Shown here piece by piece: positions 55,493 to 63,913 of a stretch of DNA of 64,000 nucleotides (positions are counted from its first letter, which is position 1; each line of letters opens with the position of its first letter). The notes under the pieces are model-generated. The model made no database searches, was not told where the DNA came from, and saw nothing but the letters and a program-made list of their open reading frames with translations. The position numbers and the translations under genes were made by a program. This stretch comes from Mucilaginibacter aquatilis (GTDB lineage Bacteria; Bacteroidota; Bacteroidia; Sphingobacteriales; Sphingobacteriaceae): assembly GCF_009755275.1 (NCBI RefSeq), contig NZ_WQLA01000006.1:292095-356094 (forward strand), given 5' to 3'.

Positions 55493-56183
55493 TTTCACTT
55501 TCATTTATGAGTTGCTGCACTACTTGCGGCACACCTACTGTAGCTTTCGCTTCAACCTTATGTACTAAAGCGGTTTCGCATACGTGGGGTATGTTAGGGT
55601 CAATAATAAACTTGGGTGCAAAGTCAGGCACATAATTAATTAGCCCTGCAGCCGGATACACTGCCAGCGATGTGCCGATAAGCATAAAGATATCTGCATT
55701 GGCACATAATTTTGCCGCTGTTTCAATCATCGGTACGTCTTCGCCAAACCATACCACATGCGGACGCAACTGCGAACCCAATTCGCATAATTCACCAAAC
55801 CTCAATTCCCAACCATTTATAGGATAGGTAAGCAAAGAGTTGATGCTTGATTGAGACCGCGTAATAACACCGTGCAGATGCACTACGTTGGTTGAGCCGG
55901 CCCGTTCATGTAAATCGTCAATGTTTTGAGTAATAATAGTTACATCATATTTTTCTTCAAGCTCTACAAGGGCATAATGTGCTTGGTTTGGCCGGGCTTC
56001 TAAAACCGATTTACGGCGCATATTATAAAATTCTTGTACTAGTTCAGGGTCACGATTCCATGCCTGAGGGGTGGCCACATCTTCAATGTTATAGCCTTCC
56101 CATAAGCCATCACTATCACGAAAGGTTTTTAAGCCGCTTTCGGCACTGATGCCTGCTCCTGTAAGTACAATAATCTTTTTCAT
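55476..56183 (-). CDS. cobB: NAD-dependent protein deacylase (sirtuin) without zinc cysteines
   Basis: 235 residues of the sirtuin fold: GAGISAESGLKTF near 9-21, QNIDDLHERAG near 86-96, catalytic His104 in HLHG, and PHVVWFGEDVP near 141-151. Tyr53 and Arg56 in FYNMRR match the Y-x-x-R motif of sirtuins that remove succinyl/malonyl groups. The four zinc cysteines of classical sirtuins are missing; only Cys133 remains in that region. It shares 17 bases at the 3' end with waaA. A full promoter precedes the start. Confidence 0.88.
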   Translation of the reverse strand: MKKIIVLTGAGISAESGLKTFRDSDGLWEGYNIEDVATPQAWNRDPELVQEFYNMRRKSVLEARPNQAHYALVELEEKYDVTIITQNIDDLHERAGSTNVVHLHGVITRSQSSINSLLTYPINGWELRFGELCELGSQLRPHVVWFGEDVPMIETAAKLCANADIFMLIGTSLAVYPAAGLINYVPDFAPKFIIDPNIPHVCETALVHKVEAKATVGVPQVVQQLINESETTATT

Positions 56184-56199
56184 TACTATGGTATGTTTC

Positions 56200-56231
56200 C
56201 AAATTTAAACGTCGGCAGCAGTAATTTCAAA
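56200..56231 (-). promoter_or_regulatory. Promoter for the sirtuin gene
   Basis: Minus strand: TTTG (56231-56228), 20-base spacer, TAAATTTG (56207-56200), 16 bases before the ATG at 56183. Confidence 0.65.
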
Positions 56232-56253
56232 TAAGGCAATGTTAAAAACCAAA

Positions 56254-56277
56254 AAGCCCTGCATAAATGCAAGGCTT
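56254..56277 (-). terminator. Hairpin after the EEP-family gene
   Basis: AAGCCCTGCAT and ATGCAAGGCTT pair with one mismatch; on the minus strand it ends in a T-run. About 120 bases after the gene's stop. Confidence 0.5.
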
Positions 56278-56394
56278 ACTGTGATAAGACATAAGCTATA
56301 TATTTAGCTTAGCCAATGATTATAACTATTTAAACGCTGTTAAAATGCTTATTTATTAATTGCCTGTCAATAACCAAAAGCGCGTATTTATTTG

Positions 56395-57495
56395 TTAAAC
56401 CTTGGCTTTTTTATCTTCAGCCTCTTCAACCTCATCAGCATCAGGTTTTAAAGGCTTTTGTTCTGCTTCGGCATCTTGTTCAAATTGAACACTCAGGTAA
56501 ATAGGAAAGTGATCAGACCCAAAGTTATTTAGCCGCTGTATTTTACGCAGCTTAAAGTGCCTTGATGTAAATGCATGATCTAGCGGAAAACGCATAAAAG
56601 GATAGTATGCATTAAAAGTATTAAAAAATCCTCTGCCCCTGCGTGGGTCAAGTAAGCCACTCATTTTAAGAAAAAGTTCCGTGGTGTGGCTCCATGCTAC
56701 ATCATTCAGGTCGCCTGCTACTATTACCGGTATATTACAGACCTTTGCTTTATCAGCTACCAATAGCAACTCTTTGTCACGTTCGGTGGAGCGCACGTTT
56801 TCACCAGGAACGGGAGGAGTTGGATGAACGGCATAAAATTGTACGGGCTGACCGCAGGGTAATATAATTTTGGTGTGAATAGATGGAATATCATCTTCAA
56901 CCAAATATTCGATTGATGTATCCTCTAGCTTGAGTTTTGAATAAAAGAACAGGCCGTAGGTATTCTCTAAGGGAACGGTAACATGATAAGGATACTGCTG
57001 CTCAAGGCTGCTTGTTTCCTGTTGCCAAAGCTTATTGGTTTCAAGCATAATAACCAAATCAGGATCTGCTTTGCTTATTTCTTTTAAACAACCACTGTAA
57101 TTGGTATTGTACTCAAGAACGTTACTTATCATTATGCTTATGCTTTGCTCAGGCAAATCATTTGAAGCAGCAAGTACCTGCTTTTTACCAAATGGAGTAA
57201 AAGGCAAAATGAGCGATAGTAAATAAATGCTATTAACTAGTAGGGCCAGCATAAACAGCAGGTTTACCGTACTGAAGGAAAAATCAATAAGCAGCCATAA
57301 TGATAACGCAATCAGGTTAAGTACCAGCTTTTGAATGCGTGGATAATCAAATACTCTAAATATCCAATAGTCATGCCTCACCAGCGGCAACAATGTGCAG
57401 ATGAGTAACAGCGAAGAAAAGATGATATTGAACAGGTGCAAAGTATTTATATATGTAGCTAAGTTAACGTTGCAGTTTATAATGAACAACCACAA
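56395..57495 (-). CDS. Membrane-anchored endonuclease/exonuclease/phosphatase-family protein
   Basis: Up to 366 residues; the first start codon is TTG at 57495 and no ATG occurs before residue 84, so the exact start is uncertain. Three hydrophobic segments lie in the first ~100 residues (around 20-40, 57-75, 78-98). The EEP catalytic domain follows: ISNVLEYN near 123, IMLETNKLW with the metal Glu near 149, VHPTPP, VAGDLNDVAW with Asp/Asn near 262-268, FPLDHAFTS, and FGSDHFPIYL near 330. The C-terminal ~30 residues are highly charged (Glu/Asp/Lys). Substrate not known. Confidence 0.85.
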   Translation of the reverse strand: MWLFIINCNVNLATYINTLHLFNIIFSSLLLICTLLPLVRHDYWIFRVFDYPRIQKLVLNLIALSLWLLIDFSFSTVNLLFMLALLVNSIYLLSLILPFTPFGKKQVLAASNDLPEQSISIMISNVLEYNTNYSGCLKEISKADPDLVIMLETNKLWQQETSSLEQQYPYHVTVPLENTYGLFFYSKLKLEDTSIEYLVEDDIPSIHTKIILPCGQPVQFYAVHPTPPVPGENVRSTERDKELLLVADKAKVCNIPVIVAGDLNDVAWSHTTELFLKMSGLLDPRRGRGFFNTFNAYYPFMRFPLDHAFTSRHFKLRKIQRLNNFGSDHFPIYLSVQFEQDAEAEQKPLKPDADEVEEAEDKKAKV

Positions 57496-57519
57496 GTTTT
57501 GTTTTATGCTTCAAATAAA

Positions 57520-57547
57520 AACGGGTTATTTTTGCAAATAACCCGTT
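57520..57547 (-). terminator. Terminator after the M28 peptidase gene
   Basis: AACGGGTTATTT (57520-57531), loop TTGC, AAATAACCCGTT (57536-57547): perfect 12-bp stem, T-rich on the minus strand side. Confidence 0.8.
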
Positions 57548-57570
57548 GAATATCGTAGTAACTAAAACTA

Positions 57571-59136
57571 TTAATTAGCTGGTTTTATAGCCTCTTTGCG
57601 TGGCAGCATTTGGGCTCTTTGAGCAGTATGGTAAACAAATGAAGCTACAATTGTTGCGGCTTGCTTTAAGTCATCTTCAACTAACCTGTCATAAGTATCC
57701 TGGTTGCTATGATGGGTACGGGTGTTATAATCCATGCCATCCTGTATAAACTGAAATCCAGGTATATTTACTGCATCGAAAGACTGATGATCTGTACCAC
57801 CTGTATTACTGATGGTAACAGTTGTAGCCCCTAAATCTTTAAAGGGCTCTAACCAGCTATTAAATACCGGACCAACACCTGCATTACCCTGCAAGTAAAT
57901 GCCACGAATTTTACCGGTACCGTTATCTAAATTATAATAAGCTGAAACTTTACCTTGCTCGGCTTTAAGTGAATCGCGTTTGCCAAAGTGCTCGGCAACA
58001 TACCCACGCGAGCCAAACAACCCCTGCTCCTCAGAACTCCATAAAGCAATGCGTATAGTACGTTTTGGTTTAAAGCCAATTGCTTTTAGAATACGTACGG
58101 CTTCCATCATTACTGCACTACCGGCCGCATTATCAGTTGCGCCCGTACCCGCATGCCATGAATCAAAGTGACCGCCAAGCATCACTACTTGTTCCTTTAA
58201 TTTTTTGTCGGTACCCGGAATTTCGGCAATAACGTTATAACCTTTAAGATCATCGTTAAAAAACTGCGTTTGTATATCAGCTTCCATACTTACCTTTTGG
58301 CCGGCACGTAATAAACGTACAATGCGCAAAAAGTCTTCACCGCTGGTTTCCAGTTCAGGGAGCGCAGCTTTAGCAGTATCAGCATATGAAGCACCGTTAG
58401 AGGTAAACACGGTACCATCGGTTCCACGGCCTTGGCTTAAAATCAAAGCAACATTTTCCTGTTGAAAGAATTGGCTTATCGCAGTCCGCATGGCAGCAGC
58501 TTTTAAACGTGCAGCCATAAATGCGGCCATTTGTGGGTTACCGCCTCCACGTTGCGCGGCACGGCCACCGGCAGGCTGCGATGTTGCAGCTGCCATTTTA
58601 GCTAACTCCTCATCGGTATAACGAGAAAGGTCAGGATTTTTGCTGCGTACTAATGCAGGCGCATTATTGTCGATAATAACTATTTTACCCGCTAACTGTC
58701 CTTTGTATTTTTGCAAGTCGGTAACCGTGTCTATTTTCAGTAAGGTTACATCACCTTTAATTGCACCTTTTGTACTGCTTGTCCATGCTTTAGGTATAGC
58801 TATAATGGCGTGATAGTATGGTACCGTTATAGCTGCATAGTTTTTATTTACCTGCCACCCCTTTCCAAATTTTCCCCAGGGTTCAAGCTTGCCATTAGTT
58901 AAGCCATATTTTTTCAGCTCATTCAAAGCCCAGTCTTGCGCTTTTCTCAAACCTGGCGAGCCCGACAAACGCGGACCAGCGACATCAGTTAGGTAAAAGG
59001 CAGTTTTCATTACCTGCGAACGGTTGAGCCCTTCTTCGCGTATCTTATTTACCGCAGCAGCATCAACTACTTCCTGAGCCAGTGCCGACAAAGAAAAACT
59101 GCATACAAAAAGAGAAAAAAGTAAGTTTTTTTTCAT
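57571..59136 (-). CDS. Secreted M28 family metallopeptidase
   Basis: 521 residues with signal peptide MKKNLLFSLFVCSFSLSALAQ. The M28 zinc core is intact: GGHFDSWHAGTGATDNAAGS near 325-345 with His and Asp ligands, SSEEQGLFGSRGY with the catalytic Glu pair near 370, DNGTGKIRG, and the last ligand in YNTRTHHSNQDTYD near 480. A protease-associated (PA) insert is likely around 130-280; it contains an Ala/Gly/Arg-rich segment at ~190-215 of low complexity. Probably periplasmic or secreted. A -7 box TAGTTTTG lies at 59173-59166. Confidence 0.92.
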   Translation of the reverse strand: MKKNLLFSLFVCSFSLSALAQEVVDAAAVNKIREEGLNRSQVMKTAFYLTDVAGPRLSGSPGLRKAQDWALNELKKYGLTNGKLEPWGKFGKGWQVNKNYAAITVPYYHAIIAIPKAWTSSTKGAIKGDVTLLKIDTVTDLQKYKGQLAGKIVIIDNNAPALVRSKNPDLSRYTDEELAKMAAATSQPAGGRAAQRGGGNPQMAAFMAARLKAAAMRTAISQFFQQENVALILSQGRGTDGTVFTSNGASYADTAKAALPELETSGEDFLRIVRLLRAGQKVSMEADIQTQFFNDDLKGYNVIAEIPGTDKKLKEQVVMLGGHFDSWHAGTGATDNAAGSAVMMEAVRILKAIGFKPKRTIRIALWSSEEQGLFGSRGYVAEHFGKRDSLKAEQGKVSAYYNLDNGTGKIRGIYLQGNAGVGPVFNSWLEPFKDLGATTVTISNTGGTDHQSFDAVNIPGFQFIQDGMDYNTRTHHSNQDTYDRLVEDDLKQAATIVASFVYHTAQRAQMLPRKEAIKPAN

Positions 59137-59231
59137 GTTTTGAGCTAATTAATTAAGTGTTTGCACAAAACTATCTTTTTACTACATGATTAAGTTATTT
59201 ATAACTTAAAATCTTCGTTACATCAACCACT

Positions 59232-59522
59232 TTACCTTAATGAAGCATAAAGAACCAAAGCTAAATTTATACCTAATCCTAAATAAAGCAGGTTCTTGCT
59301 GCGCTTGTGCCATATCATAGCCTTTAACAACTGCTTTTCTACAAGGTTGCCTGACACCGGCTTTTGCTTAATTAACTCATCAATATTGATGCTGCCTGTC
59401 CATAAACCCAAGGTGCCCATAGAGGTTAAATTTCTGTACTTGCTAATAGTAAAGTTTGCTTTTGCAAACACTGCAAAAACAATTAAAACTGCACAAAAGG
59501 CAATGATCTGTAAAATTTGCAT
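59232..59522 (-). CDS. Small membrane protein of unknown function
   Basis: 96 residues from ATG 59522 (MQILQIIAFCAVLIVFAVFAKANF). Two transmembrane helices (~3-20 and ~77-94) flank a soluble stretch that carries TSMGTLGLWTGSINIDELIKQKP. I do not recognise a family. It lies about 100 bases upstream of the M28 peptidase gene and about 105 bases downstream of the ECF sigma gene, same direction. Confidence 0.55.
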   Translation of the reverse strand: MQILQIIAFCAVLIVFAVFAKANFTISKYRNLTSMGTLGLWTGSINIDELIKQKPVSGNLVEKQLLKAMIWHKRSKNLLYLGLGINLALVLYASLR

Positions 59523-59568
59523 GCTGCAAATTAGCAAGTTTAAAGCATGGTACAGAATAGCGCTTAAA

Positions 59569-59601
59569 CAAAAAAGGCTTTACCGTAATGGCAAACCCCT
59601 T
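59569..59601 (-). terminator. Weak terminator after the ECF sigma gene
   Basis: AAAAAGGCTTTACC and GGCAAACCCCTTTT form a mismatched stem; the minus strand ends in a T-run. Confidence 0.4.
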
Positions 59602-59626
59602 TTATTAGAATTTATAATCAATGCAA

Positions 59627-60166
59627 TTATTCTTCATCCGAATAAACTGCTTTTTTAACACCGTTATCATAAGCCTTTAAATTTTTCTTTAAAAGTTTAC
59701 GTGCAACGTGTATACGTGTTTTAACAGTTCCAATTGGAATAGTTAAATGGTCGGCAATTTCATGATATTTGTGTCCTTCAAAATACATGGTGAAAGGAAC
59801 GTAATAATCTTCAGGTAACCTGTCTAATGCACGACGGATATCGTCCATTATAAATTTTGACTCGCCTTGATTTTTAGTTGAACTGAAAACCAGGTTGGCT
59901 GACGAAATTTCTTCCGACTTGGTTACGAACGTACTCATTTTAACAAACCGGCGATAGTTGTTAATAAATGTATTTTTCATGATGGTATACAACCATCCTT
60001 TTAAATTAGTACCCTCTTTAAATTTGTTATAGTAGGTAATCGCCTTCAACATTGTATCCTGAACAAGGTCGTTAGCATCGTCTGCGTCATGAGTGAAGTG
60101 CAGTGCGTATGAACGTAGTGAACTGGCTTGGCGCAAAACCATGGCGTTAAACTCAATCTTTGTCAT
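59627..60166 (-). CDS. ECF RNA polymerase sigma factor
   Basis: 179 residues from ATG 60166 (MTKIEFNAMVLRQASSLRSYAL); the ATG at 60205 would add 13 residues unlike the family. Region 2 reads DDANDLVQDTMLKAITYYNKFKEGTNLKGWLYTIMKN, region 4 reads LPEDYYVPFTMYFEGHKYHEIADHLTIPIGTVKTRIHVARKLLKK, both well conserved. No anti-sigma gene is adjacent, as for the widely conserved housekeeping-like ECF sigma of Bacteroidota. The upstream 240-base gap contains A/T-rich sequence only. Confidence 0.92.
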   Translation of the reverse strand: MTKIEFNAMVLRQASSLRSYALHFTHDADDANDLVQDTMLKAITYYNKFKEGTNLKGWLYTIMKNTFINNYRRFVKMSTFVTKSEEISSANLVFSSTKNQGESKFIMDDIRRALDRLPEDYYVPFTMYFEGHKYHEIADHLTIPIGTVKTRIHVARKLLKKNLKAYDNGVKKAVYSDEE

Positions 60167-60447
60167 TCTGTTATCTGTTAAAGTTTTGTACAGATACATT
60201 GGCAAACATGATACCGTTTATGCCCGTTTTAACTATAAATGAGTAAAAGGTACTGTGTAAAGTTTGAAATGTGCGCCTGTAGTTGATTAAACGGCATGGA
60301 TAAGGTTTCTGTGCGTCAATGTTTTAATATATATAAAACAAATTGGTAACATCTGATATTATATACTCGAAATTTACTGTAAGCTTTTGAATACAATAAC
60401 CTACGTTGTGTTCAGATTATTGGATTTTTACTGTACACTGTACAGGT

Positions 60448-61470
60448 TTAGGAAACGATATTTACTTCACGCTCCAGCATTACGCCAAACTTTGTAAAAA
60501 CGCTGTCTATGATTTGCGACGACAAGTTGTAAATTTCTTGGCCGGTGGCACCTCCATGATTTACTAAAACCAAAGCTTGGTTTTTCCAGGTACCGGTATT
60601 TCCAACAATTTTACCTTTCCAGCCGCACTGCTCAATGAGCCAACCAGCAGCAAGCTTAACTAAACCTTCGCCTGCGGGGTAGTTAGCCACGTTAGGATAG
60701 TTGGCTTTAATATTTTCAAACTGACTTGCGGTAATAACCGGATTTTTAAAGAAACTACCTGAATTACCTATAGTAGACGGATCAGGCAGCTTGGAAACAC
60801 GTATAGCTGATACAGCCCTGGAGACATCTTTTATCGTAGGTGCATTGATTCCTCTGTTTACCAGTTCCTGTTCAATAGCTCCGTAGCTTATATTTATTGT
60901 TGGTGTAGATGATAACTTGAATTTTACCGATGTGATGATAAACTGCCCGTTCAAAGCAGTTTTGAAAACACTTTCCCGGTAACCAAACTGGCAATCGGCG
61001 TTATTGAATACTTTAACCTGCTTTGTAGCAATTTCAAATGCCCTGCAGCTTTCAAAAACATCTTTAAGTTCAATACCATAGGCACCAATATTTTGTATGG
61101 GCGACGCACCTACCGAACCCGGAATTAAGCTCAGATTCTCCATGCCTGCAAAATCATGATCCACACAAAAATTTACCAGATCATTCCATACCTCACCTGC
61201 GCCGGCTTCAACAATAATTTTACCATCAGAATGTATGTAATGCTGAATGCCGCGGATATTAAGACGAATAACCAAGCCATCAAAATTGTTTACCAGCAAC
61301 ATATTACTGCCACCACCTAAAATTAACCGCTGAGTGGTTAACCATTTTGGATTGGTGAACAACTCGGCCAGTTCCTGCTCCTGATTAATCTCCACAAAGT
61401 AACGGGCGGTAGCCTCTATACCAAAAGTGTTGAAGTTTTTAAGCGAAACGTTTTCCTGAATTTGCAGCAT
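60448..61470 (-). CDS. murB: UDP-N-acetylenolpyruvoylglucosamine reductase
   Basis: 340 residues. FAD enzyme that reduces UDP-GlcNAc-enolpyruvate to UDP-MurNAc in peptidoglycan synthesis. The FAD-binding domain shows RLILGGGSNMLL near 50 and SLIPGSVGASPIQNIGAYG near 122-140; the acid Ser is in GNSGSFFKNP near 230 and the last Glu is in GVMLEREV near the C-terminus. It is the larger type I form with tyrosine loop residues in FGYRESVFK. Its upstream GAAATTTG (minus strand, 61501-61494) is one base from the -7 consensus. Confidence 0.96.
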   Translation of the reverse strand: MLQIQENVSLKNFNTFGIEATARYFVEINQEQELAELFTNPKWLTTQRLILGGGSNMLLVNNFDGLVIRLNIRGIQHYIHSDGKIIVEAGAGEVWNDLVNFCVDHDFAGMENLSLIPGSVGASPIQNIGAYGIELKDVFESCRAFEIATKQVKVFNNADCQFGYRESVFKTALNGQFIITSVKFKLSSTPTINISYGAIEQELVNRGINAPTIKDVSRAVSAIRVSKLPDPSTIGNSGSFFKNPVITASQFENIKANYPNVANYPAGEGLVKLAAGWLIEQCGWKGKIVGNTGTWKNQALVLVNHGGATGQEIYNLSSQIIDSVFTKFGVMLEREVNIVS

Positions 61471-61531
61471 GGGTATGTTTAAATGATAACCGCAAATTTC
61501 GGCATTTTATGCAGAGCAACGCAATCATAAA

Positions 61532-61972
61532 TCATCTTTTAAAATACTTCTTGTTGGCTAATAATAAACCAAACTCTTCTGACGGCATTTTTTGTGTTGA
61601 TTTGTGATGGATTTTATGCGCTCTACGGATGCTAAGCAAATATTTATTAGTTGTTTTGAATGCTTTGAAACGATTGTGGATAAACCAGTCGTGAAAAATA
61701 AAGTATATGAACCCATAAAGGCTGATGCCTAAACCGATAAAAAAGCGATAGTCAAAGCTTAAACGACCTACCCACATAAGCCACATTGACAAAGCCGCAA
61801 ATCCCAGGCTAAATATATCATTTAACTCAAACCAGCCATGACGTTCCTGATGGTGAGTTTTATGAATAAACCACAAAGGTCCATGAAACAAATATTTATG
61901 TATAAACCATGAAAATGCCTCCATGCCGATGATGGTGAGTAACACAATGGTTATATTGATGAGAACGTGCAT
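61532..61972 (-). CDS. crtZ: Beta-carotene hydroxylase-like di-iron enzyme
   Basis: 146 residues of the CrtZ/fatty acid hydroxylase superfamily. His clusters HKYLFH near 25, HKTHHQERH near 37-45, HDWFIHNRF near 94, and HKIHH near 119-123 form the di-iron site. Four hydrophobic segments fit a membrane enzyme. It probably hydroxylates beta-carotene to zeaxanthin; other carotenoid genes are not in the window. Same direction as murB but 61 bases apart. Confidence 0.9.
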   Translation of the reverse strand: MHVLINITIVLLTIIGMEAFSWFIHKYLFHGPLWFIHKTHHQERHGWFELNDIFSLGFAALSMWLMWVGRLSFDYRFFIGLGISLYGFIYFIFHDWFIHNRFKAFKTTNKYLLSIRRAHKIHHKSTQKMPSEEFGLLLANKKYFKR

Positions 61973-61984
61973 AATTTCACAAAT

Positions 61985-62012
61985 TGTTATTGCTTTGTAC
62001 CTCGCAACACAA
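61985..62012. repeat. Decayed REP-like fragment
   Basis: TTATTGCTTTGTACCTCGCAAC resembles the GATTGCTTCGTACCTCGCAATG core of the repeat near 4,551-4,575 with a few changes. It has no partner arm. Confidence 0.4.
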
Positions 62013-62036
62013 TGTTTAAGTTATAACCTAATTTAC

Positions 62037-62069
62037 AAAAAAAGGTTGCAAGGACAATCCATGCAACCT
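62037..62069 (-). terminator. Terminator after lpdA
   Basis: On the minus strand: AGGTTGCA, 11-base loop, TGCAACCT followed by a run of seven T (complement of the A-run 62037-62043). Perfect 8-bp stem. Confidence 0.85.
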
Positions 62070-62124
62070 AATATCAAATATTAATCAATTAGCTACTCAC
62101 GTAATTAATCAATCAACTAACTTA

Positions 62125-63528
62125 TTAAATGTGAATAGCGCGGTTTTCTGTAGCGGCTAAACATGCCTCACGAATGGCTTCAGTAAATGTAGGGTGAGCA
62201 TGGCTCATGCGGGTAACATCCTCGGCACTTGCACGGTATTCCATGGCAACAACACCTTCTGCAATCATATCAGCAGCACGTGGGCCAATCATGTGCATTC
62301 CTAAAATTTCATCGGTAGTAGCATCGGCCAATACTTTAACAAAACCGTCAAGATCCATACTCGCACGAGCACGGCCGCTAGCTTTGAATGGGAATGAACC
62401 AGTTTTATATTTAACGCCATTTGCTTTCAATTGCTCTTCGGTGTAACCCACACTTGCAACCTCAGGCCAGGTGTATACTACTCCAGGAATAAGGTTATAA
62501 TTGATGTGTGGCTTTTGGCCGGCAATTACCTCAGCTACGTAAGTTCCTTCGTCTTCTGCCTTATGAGCAAGCATTGCGCCGCGCACAACATCACCAATAG
62601 CATAAATACCTTTAACACTAGTTTCAAGATGTTCGTTTACGGTTATTTTCTTACCACGTTCTTCAACGGTAATGCCAATATTTTCTAAGCCTAAACCATC
62701 TGTATAAGCCACACGACCAACTGCAACAAGGCAGTAATCACCTTTCAATTCCTTTTGCTCACCTTTAGGGGTATCAAAGCTAACGGTAACTTCTTCGCCT
62801 TCTACCTTCGCCCCGGTTACTTTATGACCAAGGTAAAACTCCATACCAAGTTTTGAAAGAACCTTTTGAAGTTCTTTGCCCAAACCTTTATCCATAGTAG
62901 GGATAATAGAATCCATATACTCTACAACAGAAACTTTGGCGCCCAGGCGTGCATATACCGAACCTAATTCAAGGCCAATAACTCCACCACCAATAAGTAC
63001 TAAGTGTTTTGGAACCTCGGTAAGATTTAAAGCTTCTGTTGAAGTTATGATCCTCTTTTTATCTATTGGTAAGAACGGAAGGCTTGATGGCTTTGAACCA
63101 GTTGCTATAATTACATTTTTAGTAGTAAGGGTTTCTTCGCTACCATCTTCTTTTTTAACAACAATGGTGTTTTTGTCTTTAAATGAACCAAGACCCTGAT
63201 ATGAAGTAATCTTGTTTTTCTTGAATAAAAAAGTTATGCCACCAGTAGTTTGAGATACCACTTCGTTTTTACGGTTAACCATCTGAGTGAAATCGACACT
63301 CAGGTTATCAAGATTTATTCCGTGAGTTTTAAATGTATGTGCTGCATTGTGATAATGTTCGCTTGAATCAAGCAATGCCTTTGACGGAATACAACCTACA
63401 TTTAAGCAGGTACCGCCAAATGTGCTGTACTTTTCAATACAGGCAGTTTTTAAACCCAGTTGGGCACAACGTATAGCGGCTACATAACCACCAGGACCCG
63501 AACCTATAACGATAACATCATATTGCAT
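62125..63528 (-). CDS. lpdA: Dihydrolipoyl dehydrogenase
   Basis: 467 residues. The E3 component of 2-oxo acid dehydrogenase complexes, which reoxidises dihydrolipoamide with NAD+. FAD motif VIGSGPGGYVAA near 7-18, redox disulfide Cys41/Cys46 in GGTCLNVGCIPSK, NAD motif GGGVIGLELGSVYARLG near 178-196, AIGDVVRGAMLAHKAEDEG and the His-Glu acid/base pair in HAHPTFTEA near 446-454. Monocistronic with its own promoter and terminator. Confidence 0.97.
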   Translation of the reverse strand: MQYDVIVIGSGPGGYVAAIRCAQLGLKTACIEKYSTFGGTCLNVGCIPSKALLDSSEHYHNAAHTFKTHGINLDNLSVDFTQMVNRKNEVVSQTTGGITFLFKKNKITSYQGLGSFKDKNTIVVKKEDGSEETLTTKNVIIATGSKPSSLPFLPIDKKRIITSTEALNLTEVPKHLVLIGGGVIGLELGSVYARLGAKVSVVEYMDSIIPTMDKGLGKELQKVLSKLGMEFYLGHKVTGAKVEGEEVTVSFDTPKGEQKELKGDYCLVAVGRVAYTDGLGLENIGITVEERGKKITVNEHLETSVKGIYAIGDVVRGAMLAHKAEDEGTYVAEVIAGQKPHINYNLIPGVVYTWPEVASVGYTEEQLKANGVKYKTGSFPFKASGRARASMDLDGFVKVLADATTDEILGMHMIGPRAADMIAEGVVAMEYRASAEDVTRMSHAHPTFTEAIREACLAATENRAIHI

Positions 63529-63553
63529 AACAGTATACTATTTTATTGGTGCC

Positions 63554-63561
63554 CAAAGGTA
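63554..63561 (-). promoter_or_regulatory. -7 box for lpdA
   Basis: TACCTTTG on the minus strand (63561-63554), 25 bases before the ATG at 63528. No TTG at 19-20 bases upstream is seen. Confidence 0.5.
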
Positions 63562-63697
63562 AAGCAACAAAACGTAAATAAGTTAATTTTTTGGTAAAGA
63601 TTAGGGACGAGATATAGGTATTTAGTTAAATGTGTTGCACGACTGGCTTATAAATTATTAGATTAGATGATTGCACAGATTAAGCAATCTCATAAAT

Positions 63698-63913
63698 ATG
63701 CTATTAGAAATAGGAAGTTGGATAATAGCAGTGCTTTTAGTGTATGGCATTTATAAGTTATTGAATGCTATTTTCAATAAGCTTCCCCAATCGTCTACGC
63801 GTGACTTTATACTATCTCCTTCTGGCAAGGTTATTACCGGCATTATTTCTTTAATACTATTTTTTATAGGACTGGCATTCCTTTTTACCAATGTGTTAGG
63901 GATAAATTGTTAA
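63698..63913 (+). CDS. Small membrane protein of unknown function
   Basis: 71 residues from ATG 63698 (MLLEIGSWIIAVLLVYGIY); the in-frame TTG at 63671 would add nine residues of no visible value. Two transmembrane helices (~3-20 and ~48-68) with a polar link SSTRDFILSPSGK. The downstream end of the window (63,914-64,000) has no further visible gene. Family not recognised. Confidence 0.55.
   Translation: MLLEIGSWIIAVLLVYGIYKLLNAIFNKLPQSSTRDFILSPSGKVITGIISLILFFIGLAFLFTNVLGINC

Noticed and set aside
59296..59658. 120-residue plus-strand frame
   Set aside because: Overlaps a small membrane protein gene and the 3' end of the sigma factor gene; no signature.
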